Of a stretch of DNA of 64,000 bases, positions 52,634 to 63,080 are shown piece by piece. Origin of the DNA: Zunongwangia pacifica (GTDB lineage Bacteria > Bacteroidota > Bacteroidia > Flavobacteriales > Flavobacteriaceae); the NCBI RefSeq assembly GCF_023499215.1, contig NZ_JAKHSK010000025.1, positions 1 to 64,000 on the forward strand, given 5' to 3'. Position 1 is the first letter of the stretch. The number at the start of each line of letters is the position of its first letter. Under the pieces are notes generated by a model. The model saw nothing but the letters and a program-made list of their open reading frames with translations. It did no database searches and had not been told where the DNA came from. The translations under genes were made by a program, and so were the position numbers.

Positions 52634-54175
52634 TTATTTTATATTATCGGTAACCACATGGTACGTGGGATCTTCTATAATATTTACCTCGATAATAGCA
52701 TCGGCATTGCTCAACAAACGTCGGCAATCTTCACTAAGATGTCTTAAATGTAATTTCTTGCCCTGTTTGGCATAGCGTTCCGTAAGTTTATTTACGGCTT
52801 CGATACCAGACATGTCTACAATTCTACTTTCAGAGAAATCTACGATAACTTCTTCAGGATCGTTTAAAACATCAAATTTCTCATTAAACGCAGTGGTAGA
52901 TCCAAAGAAAAGCGGACCGTAAATTTCATAATGTTTTATGCCATTTTCGTCTATTCTTTTGCGGGCTCTAATTCTTTTGGCATTATCCCAGGCAAACACC
53001 AATGCTGAAATAATCACTCCAATAAGTACAGCGAGCGCTAAATTGTGAAGTAAAATGGTAATAAATGTCACCACGACCATCACAAAAATATCGTGTTTAG
53101 GCATTTTGTTAAGGGTTTTAAAACTTGCCCATTCAAATGTTCCAAAAGCTACCATAATCATAACCCCCGTAAGTGCGGCCATAGGCAATAATTCGATTAC
53201 CGGGGCACCCACAAGAATGATAACCAAAATGGTTATGGCGGCGATGATCCCTGAGAGTCTAGCCCTAGATCCCGACGATAAATTTACCAGGGTTTGTGCC
53301 AGCATTGGGCAACCACCCATTCCGTAAAAAAATCCGTTTGCAATATTTGCGGTTCCCTGCGCAACACATTCTTTGTTGCTACGGCCGCGGGTTCCGGTAA
53401 TCTCGTCTACCAGGTTTAGGGTAAGTAAGCCTTCGGTTAAACCAACCGCAGCCATAATGAGTCCATAGGGGAAAATAATTTTAAGTGTTTCAAAAGTAAA
53501 AGGGATCTGCGGAATATGAAACGGGGGTAAGCTTCCGCTCACCGAAGCAATATCTTTAACCTGTTTGGTGTCAATTCCGAAGAAATAAACAATGGCAAAA
53601 ACCACCAATATCGCCACTAAAGATGGCGGTACTGCTTTCGTAATTTTGGGAAAAATAAGAATTATGGCAATCGTTAAGGTAACTAAAGCCAGCATGATAA
53701 AAAGCGGGCTACCCGTTAGCCAGGCTTTTTCGCCGTTAATAATGGTCTTAAATTGCTCTAACTGGGCAGAGAAAATAATGACAGCCAGCCCGTTTACAAA
53801 ACCAAACATCACCGGTTGCGGTACCAGCCTGATAAACTTACCAAGCCTAAAAACACCTACGGCAATCTGGATAATCCCGGCCATCGCTACGGCAGCAAAA
53901 ACATATTCTAAGCCGTGTGATTTCATTAAAGCGATTAAAACCACCACGGTGGCACCGGCACCACCAGAAACCAAACCAGGGCGGCCTCCAAAAATTGCAG
54001 TGATTATCCCCATAATAAAAGCAGCATATAAACCAACCAGCGGCGGGAAATCTGCAAGGATCGCAAAAGATAGCGACTCTGGGATCATGGTCATGGCTAC
54101 GGTTAGCCCGGCCAGGATCTCGGTTTTATAATTTACTTTTTGGGAGAAATCAAAGAGGTTGAAAACTTGTTTCAT
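52634..54175 (-). CDS. SulP-family anion transporter with STAS domain
   Basis: 513 residues. Membrane part of about 12 segments from YKTEILAGLTVAMTMIPESL, with GGRPGLVSGGAGATVVVLIA and GMGGCPMLAQTLVNLSSGSR, both conserved in SLC26/SulP proteins. The C-terminal STAS domain spans about 410-500 (EEVIVDFSESRIVDMSGIEA). The family moves sulfate, bicarbonate or other anions across the cytoplasmic membrane; the ion here is not deducible. It is a single gene. Confidence 0.9.
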   Translation of the reverse strand: MKQVFNLFDFSQKVNYKTEILAGLTVAMTMIPESLSFAILADFPPLVGLYAAFIMGIITAIFGGRPGLVSGGAGATVVVLIALMKSHGLEYVFAAVAMAGIIQIAVGVFRLGKFIRLVPQPVMFGFVNGLAVIIFSAQLEQFKTIINGEKAWLTGSPLFIMLALVTLTIAIILIFPKITKAVPPSLVAILVVFAIVYFFGIDTKQVKDIASVSGSLPPFHIPQIPFTFETLKIIFPYGLIMAAVGLTEGLLTLNLVDEITGTRGRSNKECVAQGTANIANGFFYGMGGCPMLAQTLVNLSSGSRARLSGIIAAITILVIILVGAPVIELLPMAALTGVMIMVAFGTFEWASFKTLNKMPKHDIFVMVVVTFITILLHNLALAVLIGVIISALVFAWDNAKRIRARKRIDENGIKHYEIYGPLFFGSTTAFNEKFDVLNDPEEVIVDFSESRIVDMSGIEAVNKLTERYAKQGKKLHLRHLSEDCRRLLSNADAIIEVNIIEDPTYHVVTDNIK

Positions 54176-54443
54176 GTTGAATTTTTTTGCGTGCTTTTCC
54201 TGATATTTAAATGCTTAGCTTTAAATTTTTGGAAGCCGCAAAATTATATAATTAAATTTAATAAGAAAGAAGACGACTTAAAAGCCTTTAATTTTTAATG
54301 GTATCGTAATATAAAACACTGGTTATTATGTAATTCGTAGTGATTTTTGAAGAAAAAGCATGCCTTTTTTAACGGGAAGTTCAAATTATCATTTCGTTTT
54401 AGGATGCAGTAATTAAATAAAATACCTTTGTAAAAAAATCAGT

Positions 54444-55328
54444 ATGGCACATAAAGCAGGTTTTGTAAATATTATAGGGAATCCAAACGTAGGGAAATCG
54501 ACATTAATGAACGCTTTTGTAGGAGAGCGATTATCAATTATCACTTCAAAAGCACAAACTACAAGACACCGGATCTTGGGCATTGTAAATGGCGAAGATT
54601 TTCAGGTGATTTTAAGTGATACCCCGGGAATTATCAAACCCGCTTACGAGCTTCAGGAATCGATGATGGATTTTGTGAAATCTGCTTTCGAGGATGCTGA
54701 TATCCTGGTGTATATGGTAGAAATCGGAGAGCAGGAATTAAAGGATGAAGCCTTTTTTAGAAAAATTGTTCATGCTGAAATCCCTGTATTATTATTGCTG
54801 AATAAAATAGATAAATCTAATCAGGAACAACTGGAAGAGCAGGTGGGTTTATGGAAAGAAAAAGTGCCAAATGCTGAAATTTACCCAATATCTGCGCTTG
54901 AAGGCTTTAATGTTTCTGAAGTTTTTAGCCGAATTTTAGAATTATTGCCAGAAAGTCCTGCGTTCTATCCAAAAGATAGTCTTACCGATAAGCCAGAACG
55001 TTTTTTTGTAAATGAGATTATTCGTGAAAAAATTCTACTGCATTATAAAAAAGAAATTCCTTACGCGGTAGAAATAGAAACCGAAGAGTTTTTTGAAGAA
55101 GAAAAAATTATAAGAATGCGCAGTATCATCATGGTAGAGCGCGATACCCAAAAAGGAATTATTATTGGGCATAAAGGGAATGCTTTAAAAAGAGTAGGGG
55201 TAGAAGCCCGTGCCGATTTAGAGAAATTTTTTGGGAAACAGGTGCATTTAGAATTGTATGTAAAAGTGAATAAAAACTGGCGTAGCAACGATAGACAACT
55301 AAAGCGTTTTGGCTATTCTAAAGATTAG
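54444..55328 (+). CDS. era: GTPase Era, 16S rRNA maturation
   Basis: 294 residues. G1 GNPNVGKST (12-20), G2 TTRHR, G3 DTPG, G4 NKID, then a KH domain near 200-280 with RDTQKGIIIGHKGNALKRVG, the GxxG loop. It binds the 3' end of 16S rRNA during 30S assembly. Length and domain order are standard. It precedes the antiporter and Der genes on the same strand; era and der lying close together is a common Flavobacteriaceae arrangement. Confidence 0.96.
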   Translation: MAHKAGFVNIIGNPNVGKSTLMNAFVGERLSIITSKAQTTRHRILGIVNGEDFQVILSDTPGIIKPAYELQESMMDFVKSAFEDADILVYMVEIGEQELKDEAFFRKIVHAEIPVLLLLNKIDKSNQEQLEEQVGLWKEKVPNAEIYPISALEGFNVSEVFSRILELLPESPAFYPKDSLTDKPERFFVNEIIREKILLHYKKEIPYAVEIETEEFFEEEKIIRMRSIIMVERDTQKGIIIGHKGNALKRVGVEARADLEKFFGKQVHLELYVKVNKNWRSNDRQLKRFGYSKD

Positions 55329-55432
55329 GCAAAAACTCCCATGTTTTTAATCTTTCGTTAAAAAGCCGGTAAATAAAGGCGTCGCCGGGGATATTGATTT
55401 ATATTTAAACTGAACTATACTTCAGCAAAAAT

Positions 55433-56692
55433 ATGAGTCCCTTTATTATTCTTACCATCATCATTTTTTTAGCCGCATTGTTTGGCTATGTAAATGTTCG
55501 GTTTTTAAAACTACCAACCACCATTGGCTTAATGCTAATTACCATTGTTTTTAGTTTGGTCATTTTTGGGATTAGTTTTTTTGATGATACCCTTTTGGAT
55601 ATAGAAGGGTATATCATTACCAAACTAGATTTTAGGACGCTTCTTTTAGATGTGATGTTAAGCTTTCTATTATTTGCAGGGGCATTACATACCAATTTCG
55701 AGCAATTAAAGGTGCAACGCTGGCCCGTGATCGTTTTTGCGACATTGGGCGTTTTGGCCTCAACTTTTCTGGTAGGAACAGCCGTTTTTTATATGCTTCC
55801 TTTATTTGGATTACAGGTAAGCTATATTCATTGTTTATTATTTGGAGCTTTAATTTCTCCAACAGATCCTATTGCAGTGTTGGGTATTTTAAAACAAGCC
55901 GGAGCCCCAAAAAAATTAGAGACAAAAATTGTAGGAGAGTCCTTGTTTAACGATGGTGTTGGCGTGGTTGTATTTTTGACGATTTTTAATATCGCCGAAT
56001 CTGGCGGAAGTGAAGAAAGCACCGGTTTTTTACATATTCTTGAACTTTTTGGAGCCGAAGTTATTGGCGGAATAGGCCTGGGGCTGGCTATAGGTTATAT
56101 AACTTATCTTTTAATGCGTTCTATAGACGATTATGATACAGAGGTGATTATCACATTGGCAGCAGTAATGGTAGGAACGGCTGTAGCCCAAAAGCTACAT
56201 TTTTCAGCACCTCTAGCGATGGTTACTGCCGGTTTGTTGGTGGGCAATGATACCGTAAGACAATCAACCATGTCTGAAATGACCGAAACTTACGTTGATA
56301 AATTTTGGGAGCTTATCGATATTCTTTTAAATACCATTTTATTTGTATTGATAGGGATGGAAATTTTAGTGCTTACCTTCGATCTAAACTATGTTTTTGC
56401 AGGATTAATGGCAATACCTATTGTATTAATTTGCCGTTATCTCTCTTTGTTATTGCCCATAGAATTTTTTAAAGATCGATTGGGATTTGTGCCTAAAACC
56501 AATCTTATCATGACGTGGGGAGGATTACGCGGAGGGATCTCGATTGCATTGTGCCTGGGGCTCACCCAGGATATGGAACGTGATTTATTTTTGGTGATTA
56601 CCTATGTTATAGTCATTTTTTCTATTGTAGTGCAAGGATTAACCGTTGGGAGGCTGGTAGAGAAAACTCAGAATACTCAGCTTAAGGAATAA
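55433..56692 (+). CDS. CPA1-family Na+/H+ antiporter
   Basis: 419 residues with about 12 membrane helices. FGALISPTDPIAVLGILKQA contains the DP signature of the CPA1 ion site, and VGESLFNDGVGVVVFLTIFN the ND pair that follows. TWGGLRGGISIALCLGL is the conserved Arg-Gly segment. It exchanges Na+ for H+ and helps salt and pH balance, which fits a marine or saline habitat. No large cytoplasmic C-terminal domain is present. Confidence 0.92.
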   Translation: MSPFIILTIIIFLAALFGYVNVRFLKLPTTIGLMLITIVFSLVIFGISFFDDTLLDIEGYIITKLDFRTLLLDVMLSFLLFAGALHTNFEQLKVQRWPVIVFATLGVLASTFLVGTAVFYMLPLFGLQVSYIHCLLFGALISPTDPIAVLGILKQAGAPKKLETKIVGESLFNDGVGVVVFLTIFNIAESGGSEESTGFLHILELFGAEVIGGIGLGLAIGYITYLLMRSIDDYDTEVIITLAAVMVGTAVAQKLHFSAPLAMVTAGLLVGNDTVRQSTMSEMTETYVDKFWELIDILLNTILFVLIGMEILVLTFDLNYVFAGLMAIPIVLICRYLSLLLPIEFFKDRLGFVPKTNLIMTWGGLRGGISIALCLGLTQDMERDLFLVITYVIVIFSIVVQGLTVGRLVEKTQNTQLKE

Positions 56693-56769
56693 CCCTACTT
56701 TTAAATTCCTGAAAGTTTATTGTTTAAAGTTCGGTTGTTAAATACTACCTTTGCCAATAATTTTTAGAT

Positions 56770-58074
56770 ATGAGTGGTATTGTTGCTATCGTAGGAAGGC
56801 CTAATGTTGGGAAATCTACTTTTTTTAACCGTTTAATACAACGTCGTGAGGCGATTGTAGACTCGGTAAGTGGGGTAACCCGTGATCGACATTATGGAAA
56901 ATCTGACTGGAATGGTCGTAATTTTTCACTAATCGATACCGGTGGTTATGTAATTGGTAGTGATGATGTTTTTGAGGCTGAAATCGATAAGCAGGTAGAA
57001 CTGGCCATAGGCGAGGCCGATGCTATTATCTTTATGGTCGATGTCGAGTCTGGGATTACACCAATGGACGAAGATGTGGCTATTTTACTTCGAAAGGTCA
57101 ATAAACCGGTATTTTTAGCTGTAAACAAAGTAGATAACAATAAACGTTTAGAAAACGCTGTTGAGTTTTACGCTTTAGGTTTAGGAGAATATTTTCCTAT
57201 AGCCAGTACCAATGGTAGTGGGACGGGAGATCTTTTAGATGCCGTAATCGAATCTTTACCTGAAGAAACTTATCAGGAAGAAAGTGAATTACCAAGATTT
57301 GCCGTGGTGGGACGTCCAAATGCAGGAAAATCTTCTTTTATAAATGCCTTAATTGGTGAAGATCGTTATATCGTTACCGATATTGCAGGAACTACACGAG
57401 ATGCTATAGATACCAAATACAATAGATTTGGATTTGAATTTAATCTGGTAGATACGGCCGGGATCCGTAGAAAATCTAAAGTAAAGGAAGATTTAGAGTT
57501 TTATTCGGTTATGCGCTCTGTAAGGGCTATAGAAAATGCCGATGTATGTTTATTGGTTTTAGATGCCACCCGTGGTTTTGATGGGCAGGTTCAAAATATA
57601 TTCTGGCTTGCACAACGTAACCGCAAGGGGATTGTGATCCTGGTAAATAAATGGGATTTGGTAGAAAAAGAGACCAATACCATGAAATCTTATGAGCAGA
57701 TGATCCGTAGGGAAATCGAACCTTTTACCGATGTGCCGATTATCTTTATTTCTGTCCTAAATAAACAACGAATTTTTAAAGCGATAGAAACTGCCGTTAA
57801 GGTTTTTGAAAACCGAAGTAAAAAAATTAAGACCAGAGAGCTTAATGATGTGATGCTTCCTATTATAGAAAGTAATCCACCACCAGCAATTAAAGGCAAA
57901 TATGTAAAAGTGAAGTTTTGTACACAGTTACCTACGCCACAACCGCAATTTGCATTTTTCTGTAACCTTCCGCAATACGTTAAAGATCCTTATAAACGAT
58001 TTATTGAAAATAAACTTAGGGAAGAATTCGATTTTAATGGTGTGCCAATAACGGTGTACTTCAGAAAAAAATAA
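56770..58074 (+). CDS. der: ribosome-assembly GTPase Der (EngA)
   Basis: 434 residues with two tandem GTPase domains: G1 GRPNVGKST at 9-17 and GRPNAGKSS from residue 181, each with DTGG or DTAG, and NKVD or NKWD. A KH-like C-terminal domain follows ([20 protein letters not shown]). It acts in 50S subunit maturation. Size and order are normal. A terminator follows at 58099. Confidence 0.96.
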   Translation: MSGIVAIVGRPNVGKSTFFNRLIQRREAIVDSVSGVTRDRHYGKSDWNGRNFSLIDTGGYVIGSDDVFEAEIDKQVELAIGEADAIIFMVDVESGITPMDEDVAILLRKVNKPVFLAVNKVDNNKRLENAVEFYALGLGEYFPIASTNGSGTGDLLDAVIESLPEETYQEESELPRFAVVGRPNAGKSSFINALIGEDRYIVTDIAGTTRDAIDTKYNRFGFEFNLVDTAGIRRKSKVKEDLEFYSVMRSVRAIENADVCLLVLDATRGFDGQVQNIFWLAQRNRKGIVILVNKWDLVEKETNTMKSYEQMIRREIEPFTDVPIIFISVLNKQRIFKAIETAVKVFENRSKKIKTRELNDVMLPIIESNPPPAIKGKYVKVKFCTQLPTPQPQFAFFCNLPQYVKDPYKRFIENKLREEFDFNGVPITVYFRKK

Positions 58075-58098
58075 GGATTCAAAACTCTTAAATATTTG

Positions 58099-58139
58099 AA
58101 GGATTCTTGGAAGGTTAAGCCTTCTAAGGATCCTTTTTT
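58099..58139 (+). terminator. terminator after der
   Basis: A branched stem: outer arms AAGGAT (58099) and ATCCTT (58130-58135), inner GAAGG-TTAAG-CCTTC, then a T-run to 58139. Confidence 0.7.
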
Positions 58140-58264
58140 AGTTAAATATTTAAAATGTTTGATGTTTTATTAAACGTTTTTCGTTTCACAAAGTCTAAAG
58201 GGATACAAACTCACACCACAATAGTTGAAGTAAACCTTAACCGAAAATTTAAAAACATCAATCA

Positions 58265-61012
58265 ATGAAATTTTATCTTTTTATCGCGTTTCTTTTTATT
58301 ACCGCGATAAGCTTTTCCCAGGAGTTCGAATGGACTGGGAAAGTATTGGATCCAGATGGGAATCCGCTTGAATCTGCTACTGTTTATGTAGAAAAACCAT
58401 CAGATAGCACCTTAGTTACCTATACCATTTCAGAATCCACAGGGAACTTTAAACTTTCAGGAAGATCTAAAGAAAAGCGTTTAAACCTTTTGGTGTCTTA
58501 TGCCGGTTTTAAACCCTTTAAGAGAGTTGTTGAGGTTAAAGAAGGGACTCAAGATGTTGGTGAGCTCAAAATGGAACTCCAGGATAATCAATTGGGGGAA
58601 GTCACGGTTGTTGCTTCGCGTCCGCCATTAACCTTAAAGAAAGATACCCTAGAATTTAATGCCGATAGTTTTAAAACCAGACAAAATGCGAATCTGGAAG
58701 AATTACTGGAAAAACTACCCGGTGTAGAGGTGAATTCAGACGGGGAGATTACCGTAAATGGGAAGCCGGTATCGAGTATTAAAGTTAATGGGAAAGAATT
58801 TTTTGGGGACGACCCGAAAATCGCCACGAAAAACCTTCCGAAGGAAATCATAGAAAAAATTCAGGTCTCCAATCAAAAAACAAGGTCTGAAGAGTTTACC
58901 GGGAAAGCAGGAGACCCGGATAATAAGACCATAAATATCACGATTAAAGAAGATAAAAATAAAGGCTATTTTGCCAGGGCCAGTGTGGGCGGAGGTAGCG
59001 ATGGAAGATATGAACTTAGTGGTATCGGGAATATTTTTAAAGATGATATGCGTTTAAGTATCCTGGCCAGTTCTAACAACATTAATAGTTCAGGATTTAG
59101 TTTTGATGAGGTGTATGGAATGATGGGAGGATCTGGAGCCCGCTCTGTTTTTGGCGGAGGTGGAGGCGGTGGTATTACCAAGGCTGAGACCGCCGGATTA
59201 AATTATACGAACGAATGGAACGATAAATATGAGCTTAACGGGGATTATTTCTTTGGAAGGAATGATACCAGGCAGGAAACGGCTATCCAACGGGAAAATA
59301 TATTACCAGATCAAACCTTCTTTACTAATTCTAAAAGTTTTAGCAACCTTACAAACGATAACCATCGCGCAAATGCAAGGTTTGAAATAGAATTTGATAC
59401 CCTTACCAAGCTTTCTGTTTCCCCAAGGGTTACTACAAATACCGGCTTTTCTGAAAGAGGAAGTTCTTCTGAACGAATAAGCAAAGAAGGGGAATTGGCG
59501 AATAACTCGACCACATCTGAATCTGAAGATATTGTAAGCAATAACTTTAGTAATAATGTCGATTTTGTAAAACGCTTCGGGAAACGTGGTGCTTATCTTC
59601 AGTTAGAATTTAGAAACTCTTATGATACCCGGGAAAATGATAATTATTTTTATTCAGAAAGTTTTGATTATAGGGATGGAGAGGAAATTTCAAAAATTCA
59701 GGATCAGTATATAGATGAAGATTCTGATACGCAGAATTATTCTGCCGGAGTATCCCAGCGTAGTGTACTATCTGATGACTTGTTTTTGGATCTTTCCTAT
59801 AACTTCTCTTCTAATATAGATAAGAATAAGCGTTTTGTTTACGAAGCTGATGATAGCGGTAATTATATCGTTATTAACGACACTTTAAGTAGTGATTTTG
59901 AAGTACAAAGCAGGCAGCATACCCCAAATGCCGGGATCAATTACGAAGGTGATGTATGGCGGGTGGATACCAATATTGGTCTTTTAAATACCACTTTAGA
60001 AAACAATAATTTCCTGTCTGAAACATCCTTTAGTAGTACCTATAATAATCTTTACGTAAGAGCGCGGGTACGATATGAGGTAGAGCGTTCTAAAAGTATA
60101 TCTATAGATTATTCTACCAATGCAAATGTTCCCTCTTTACGGCAATTGCAACCGGTAGTAGATCTTACCAATCCTAATAATATTATCACGGGTAATCCTA
60201 ATTTAAGGCCTTCTTACAGTCACAATATCCGTGGAGGTTATCGTAATTTTGACTTCTCTACGCGTAGTGGAATATTTAGTTATTTTAACCTGAGTTTTAC
60301 AGAAAATAGTGTGGTGGCAAAAACAATCACCGATACTCAGGATTTTTCTAGAACAACAACTTATACCAATGTAGATGGCGTAATGTCTGCCGCACTTGGT
60401 CTTTTTTACAACAAACAGAAAAAGAACGAAAATAAAGAATTTAGATATCGATTATCTTTAAACACAAACTATAATAAAAATGTAGGTTTCTCGAATGGGA
60501 CAAAGTTTAATTCAGAGAATATATCAGTTTCACCTTCGGTAAGACTTACCTATGCGATAGAGGATATTGTCGAAATTAATCCTGAAATTGGCATAGATTA
60601 TAATAATTCAAATTATACGCTTAGTACCCTTAACGATCAGGAATTTATAAATCAGCGAGCGGGATTAGAAGTCACTACCTACTGGCCCAAAAATGTGGTT
60701 TTTGGAAACGATATTTCGTATAATAAATTCGGTAATGTTTCCTCTGAATTTGATAATACTTCGATTTTATGGAATACCAGCTTAGGGTATCAGTTTTGGG
60801 AGGACAAAGCCAATATTAAAATTAAAGTTTATGATGTATTAGATCAGGTGATTAATACCAGAAGACAAATTGGGGACGATTATATCCAGGACACCAACAG
60901 TTTAGTGCTTACCCAATATGCGATGTTGAGTTTTACGTATAACCTGAAGAATTTTGGCGGTAAAAGCTACGGAGGACGAGGAGGAAGAAGACCGCCACCA
61001 CCACCAAGATAA
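58265..61012 (+). CDS. outer-membrane beta-barrel protein (TonB-receptor-like, OMP_b-brl_3)
   Basis: 915 residues. Signal peptide YLFIAFLFITAISFSQ, a carboxypeptidase-like domain (WTGKVLDPDGNPLESATVYV; LLVSYAGFKPFKRVV), a plug-like part (EVTVVASRPPLTLKKDTLEF; LEELLEKLPGVEVNSDG; GEITVNGKPVSSIKVNGKEF) and a long barrel. A Gly-rich loop (GGSGARSVFGGGGGGG) lies near residue 290. The C-terminus does not end in an aromatic barrel signal but in a Gly/Arg/Pro tail, KSYGGRGGRRPPPPPR. It may be a receptor or a structural protein; no substrate is implied by the neighbours. Confidence 0.82.
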   Translation: MKFYLFIAFLFITAISFSQEFEWTGKVLDPDGNPLESATVYVEKPSDSTLVTYTISESTGNFKLSGRSKEKRLNLLVSYAGFKPFKRVVEVKEGTQDVGELKMELQDNQLGEVTVVASRPPLTLKKDTLEFNADSFKTRQNANLEELLEKLPGVEVNSDGEITVNGKPVSSIKVNGKEFFGDDPKIATKNLPKEIIEKIQVSNQKTRSEEFTGKAGDPDNKTINITIKEDKNKGYFARASVGGGSDGRYELSGIGNIFKDDMRLSILASSNNINSSGFSFDEVYGMMGGSGARSVFGGGGGGGITKAETAGLNYTNEWNDKYELNGDYFFGRNDTRQETAIQRENILPDQTFFTNSKSFSNLTNDNHRANARFEIEFDTLTKLSVSPRVTTNTGFSERGSSSERISKEGELANNSTTSESEDIVSNNFSNNVDFVKRFGKRGAYLQLEFRNSYDTRENDNYFYSESFDYRDGEEISKIQDQYIDEDSDTQNYSAGVSQRSVLSDDLFLDLSYNFSSNIDKNKRFVYEADDSGNYIVINDTLSSDFEVQSRQHTPNAGINYEGDVWRVDTNIGLLNTTLENNNFLSETSFSSTYNNLYVRARVRYEVERSKSISIDYSTNANVPSLRQLQPVVDLTNPNNIITGNPNLRPSYSHNIRGGYRNFDFSTRSGIFSYFNLSFTENSVVAKTITDTQDFSRTTTYTNVDGVMSAALGLFYNKQKKNENKEFRYRLSLNTNYNKNVGFSNGTKFNSENISVSPSVRLTYAIEDIVEINPEIGIDYNNSNYTLSTLNDQEFINQRAGLEVTTYWPKNVVFGNDISYNKFGNVSSEFDNTSILWNTSLGYQFWEDKANIKIKVYDVLDQVINTRRQIGDDYIQDTNSLVLTQYAMLSFTYNLKNFGGKSYGGRGGRRPPPPPR

Positions 61013-61030
61013 TTGATCTAATAATTGGAT

Positions 61031-61072
61031 AAAAAAATGCCCAATCTTAGCTATAAAATTGGGCATTTTTTT
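61031..61072. terminator. bidirectional terminator
   Basis: Perfect 15-bp arms AAAAAAATGCCCAAT (61031-61045) and ATTGGGCATTTTTTT (61058-61072), between the convergent barrel and TPM genes. Confidence 0.85.
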
Positions 61073-61112
61073 ATGTAATTTCTACTAGTGATTTTATTTG
61101 TTCGGTCAGATT

Positions 61113-62015
61113 TTACCAGCTTCCACCGGCACCTCCGCCGCCAAAACCACCACCGCCGAAGCCGCCTCCAAATCCGCCGCCTCCGCTAAAACCACCACCA
61201 GAGCTGCCTCCGCCAAAACTACCGCGACCAAGAGAACTTAAAATAATGGCATCCATAAGGGTGCTGCGACCGCGACGACCGCCGCCCCTGCCGCCTCCGC
61301 TACCTTTGCCAATAAGCGAGATGATAATGATGATAAAAATGATAATAAAAAACGCTATGGGTTTTGCAGAATTTCCTGACCCACCACGAGGCTGAGGCGT
61401 GCCTTTAAAAGTACCAGCTAAAACCTCGAAAACCGCTGTGGTTCCTTTATCTAAACCAGCGTAGTAGTTACCTCTTTTAAATTCGGGTAAAATGATATTA
61501 TGAATAATCTGGTAAGTATAGGCATCAGTCATATACGGTTCTAATCCATAACCGGTTTGAATCTGAATTTTACGCTCTTTTTCAGCAACAAGAATAAAAA
61601 GTCCGTTGTCTTTTCCATCCATTCCTATTCCCCATTTTTCTGCCCAGTGTGTAGCATAGGTCCCGGCATACTCTCCCTGTAAGGATTTTATTGTTGCAAT
61701 AACAATCTGGGTAGAAGTCGTATCTGCGTAGCTAACCAGTTTCTGTGTAAGACGCTGCTCTTCTGAAGTAGTTAAAAGATCTGCTTCATCATAAACTGCT
61801 GTTTGTTTACTCGGTTTTGGCGGAATATCCCTTTGGGCGAATCCAACAAAACTTATAAGTAAAAATAGCAGGCTTAGAAAGCTTGTTAAGCAGCTAAGCT
61901 TTTTATTGGCACCGCCAAAAGGTTTAATGCCCCGATGCTCGCCTCGGAATTGAAATTTTGTCTCTATCGAATGCCTTGTAGGCTTGCCCCAAGGTAGTTT
62001 ACTAAATTGTAGCAT
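61113..62015 (-). CDS. TPM-domain protein, YgcG-like, with repeat-derived N-terminus
   Basis: 300 residues. The TPM domain spans about 75-200 (DEADLLTTSEEQRLTQKLVS; QIVIATIKSLQGEYAGTYAT; NGLFILVAEKERKIQIQTGY), then a membrane helix (IAFFIIIFIIIIISLIG) and a Gly-rich tail. A signal peptide core, LTSFLSLLFLLISFVGFAQ, begins only at residue 43. Residues 5-30 are encoded by the type D repeat at 61928-62003, and no in-frame start codon exists between the repeat and the signal core, so translation must start at ATG 62015 and pass through the repeat. The ATG follows the upstream stop directly. TPM proteins of this family occur with LemA; their biochemical role is unclear. Confidence 0.85.
   Translation of the reverse strand: MLQFSKLPWGKPTRHSIETKFQFRGEHRGIKPFGGANKKLSCLTSFLSLLFLLISFVGFAQRDIPPKPSKQTAVYDEADLLTTSEEQRLTQKLVSYADTTSTQIVIATIKSLQGEYAGTYATHWAEKWGIGMDGKDNGLFILVAEKERKIQIQTGYGLEPYMTDAYTYQIIHNIILPEFKRGNYYAGLDKGTTAVFEVLAGTFKGTPQPRGGSGNSAKPIAFFIIIFIIIIISLIGKGSGGGRGGGRRGRSTLMDAIILSSLGRGSFGGGSSGGGFSGGGGFGGGFGGGGFGGGGAGGSW
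61928..62003 (+). repeat. type D palindromic repeat inside a coding region
   Basis: Nearly identical to 52543-52618 over its length. It lies in the first codons of the TPM gene and remains open in the coding frame, adding about 26 residues before the signal peptide. Confidence 0.85.
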
Positions 62016-62456
62016 CTATCCTCTTGAAATTTGATCTGAAAGTTCATTCTCGTCATCTTCCTGCCAGGGAAAATGTCTTTTTAACTGCTCGCCGGCCATT
62101 AGAATACCGTCTACAAGTCCCTGCTTAAAATCTCCTTTTTTAAAATGACTTAGGATAATATCTTTTGTGCTTTCCCAAAAATCGTCTTCAACTTTATCAT
62201 TAATACCTTTATCGCCATAAATGACAAAGTTGCGATCTTCAGTAGCAACGTATATTAATACACCATTTTCCTCTTTAGTGTTATCCATTTTTAATTGATG
62301 GAAAACATCCATGGCACGTTCAAAAATATCCTGTGATCCTGCCGATTTTTCAAGATGAACCCTAATCTCTCCAGAGGTACTTTTTTCAGCAGTTCGTATC
62401 GCTTCTACGATGTCATTTTCATCTTCAGTCTTTAAAGAAAAGTCTTTACGGCTCAT
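62016..62456 (-). CDS. TPM-domain protein, cytoplasmic
   Basis: 146 residues without signal peptide. TPM features: IVEAIRTAEKSTSGEIRVHL, GVLIYVATEDRNFVIYGDKG and ILSHFKKGDFKQGLVDGILM. The tail is acidic. It sits between lemA (21-base gap) and the secreted TPM gene (directly adjoining), a LemA-TPM-TPM operon frequent in Bacteroidota. The function of the cluster is not established; membrane stress has been suggested for such proteins. Confidence 0.88.
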   Translation of the reverse strand: MSRKDFSLKTEDENDIVEAIRTAEKSTSGEIRVHLEKSAGSQDIFERAMDVFHQLKMDNTKEENGVLIYVATEDRNFVIYGDKGINDKVEDDFWESTKDIILSHFKKGDFKQGLVDGILMAGEQLKRHFPWQEDDENELSDQISRG

Positions 62457-62477
62457 ATTGGTTATTTTGGAAAAGGA

Positions 62478-63077
62478 TTATTTAAAATCGAAATTTACTT
62501 CGGGAGCATTTTCAGCACCGGCATCAGCCTGATATCTTTCCATCTTCTCAAAACCAAACATGCCTGCAAAAATATTATTTGGGAATTTTCTGATGTATGT
62601 ATTGAAATCGGTTACTGCCTCATTATAACGGTCACGAGCTACATTAATTCGGTTTTCAGTTCCCTCTATCTGTGCCTGTAATTGCAAGAAATTCTGGTTT
62701 GCTTTAATATCAGGATAGCGTTCTACGCTAACCAATAATTTTGATAAGGCCGAAGATAATCCTGTTTGAGCCTGTTGAAATTTCTGAATTTGAGCAGCAT
62801 CTAAATTAGAAGCATCGATGTTTACTGAAGTTGCTTTGGCACGAGCTTCAATAACATCCGTTAAGGTTCCGCGTTCAAAATCGGCAGCTCCCTGCACGGT
62901 TTTTACAAGATTGCCAATTAAATCGTTTCTGCGCTGGTAAGAACTTTCTACATTAGACCAGGCTTCTTTTGCTTTTTCTTCAAGTTCAACTCCAGTATTA
63001 TTTACTCCAGCGGTCATGCTGTATACTATAATTCCCAGAACGACTATAATTATTAGGGGTATTAACCATTTTTTCAT
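62478..63077 (-). CDS. lemA: LemA family protein
   Basis: 199 residues. N-terminal membrane anchor (LIPLIIIVVLGIIVYSM), then the LemA helical bundle: EEKAKEAWSNVESSYQRRND, LIGNLVKTVQGAADFE, RYPDIKANQNFLQLQAQIEG (the conserved YPxLK-like segment) and FNTYIRKFPNNIFAGMFGFE. It faces the periplasm or envelope with its C-terminal domain. It is the first gene of the TPM set and follows the MerR regulator by 3 bases. Confidence 0.94.
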   Translation of the reverse strand: MKKWLIPLIIIVVLGIIVYSMTAGVNNTGVELEEKAKEAWSNVESSYQRRNDLIGNLVKTVQGAADFERGTLTDVIEARAKATSVNIDASNLDAAQIQKFQQAQTGLSSALSKLLVSVERYPDIKANQNFLQLQAQIEGTENRINVARDRYNEAVTDFNTYIRKFPNNIFAGMFGFEKMERYQADAGAENAPEVNFDFK

Positions 63078-63080
63078 TGT

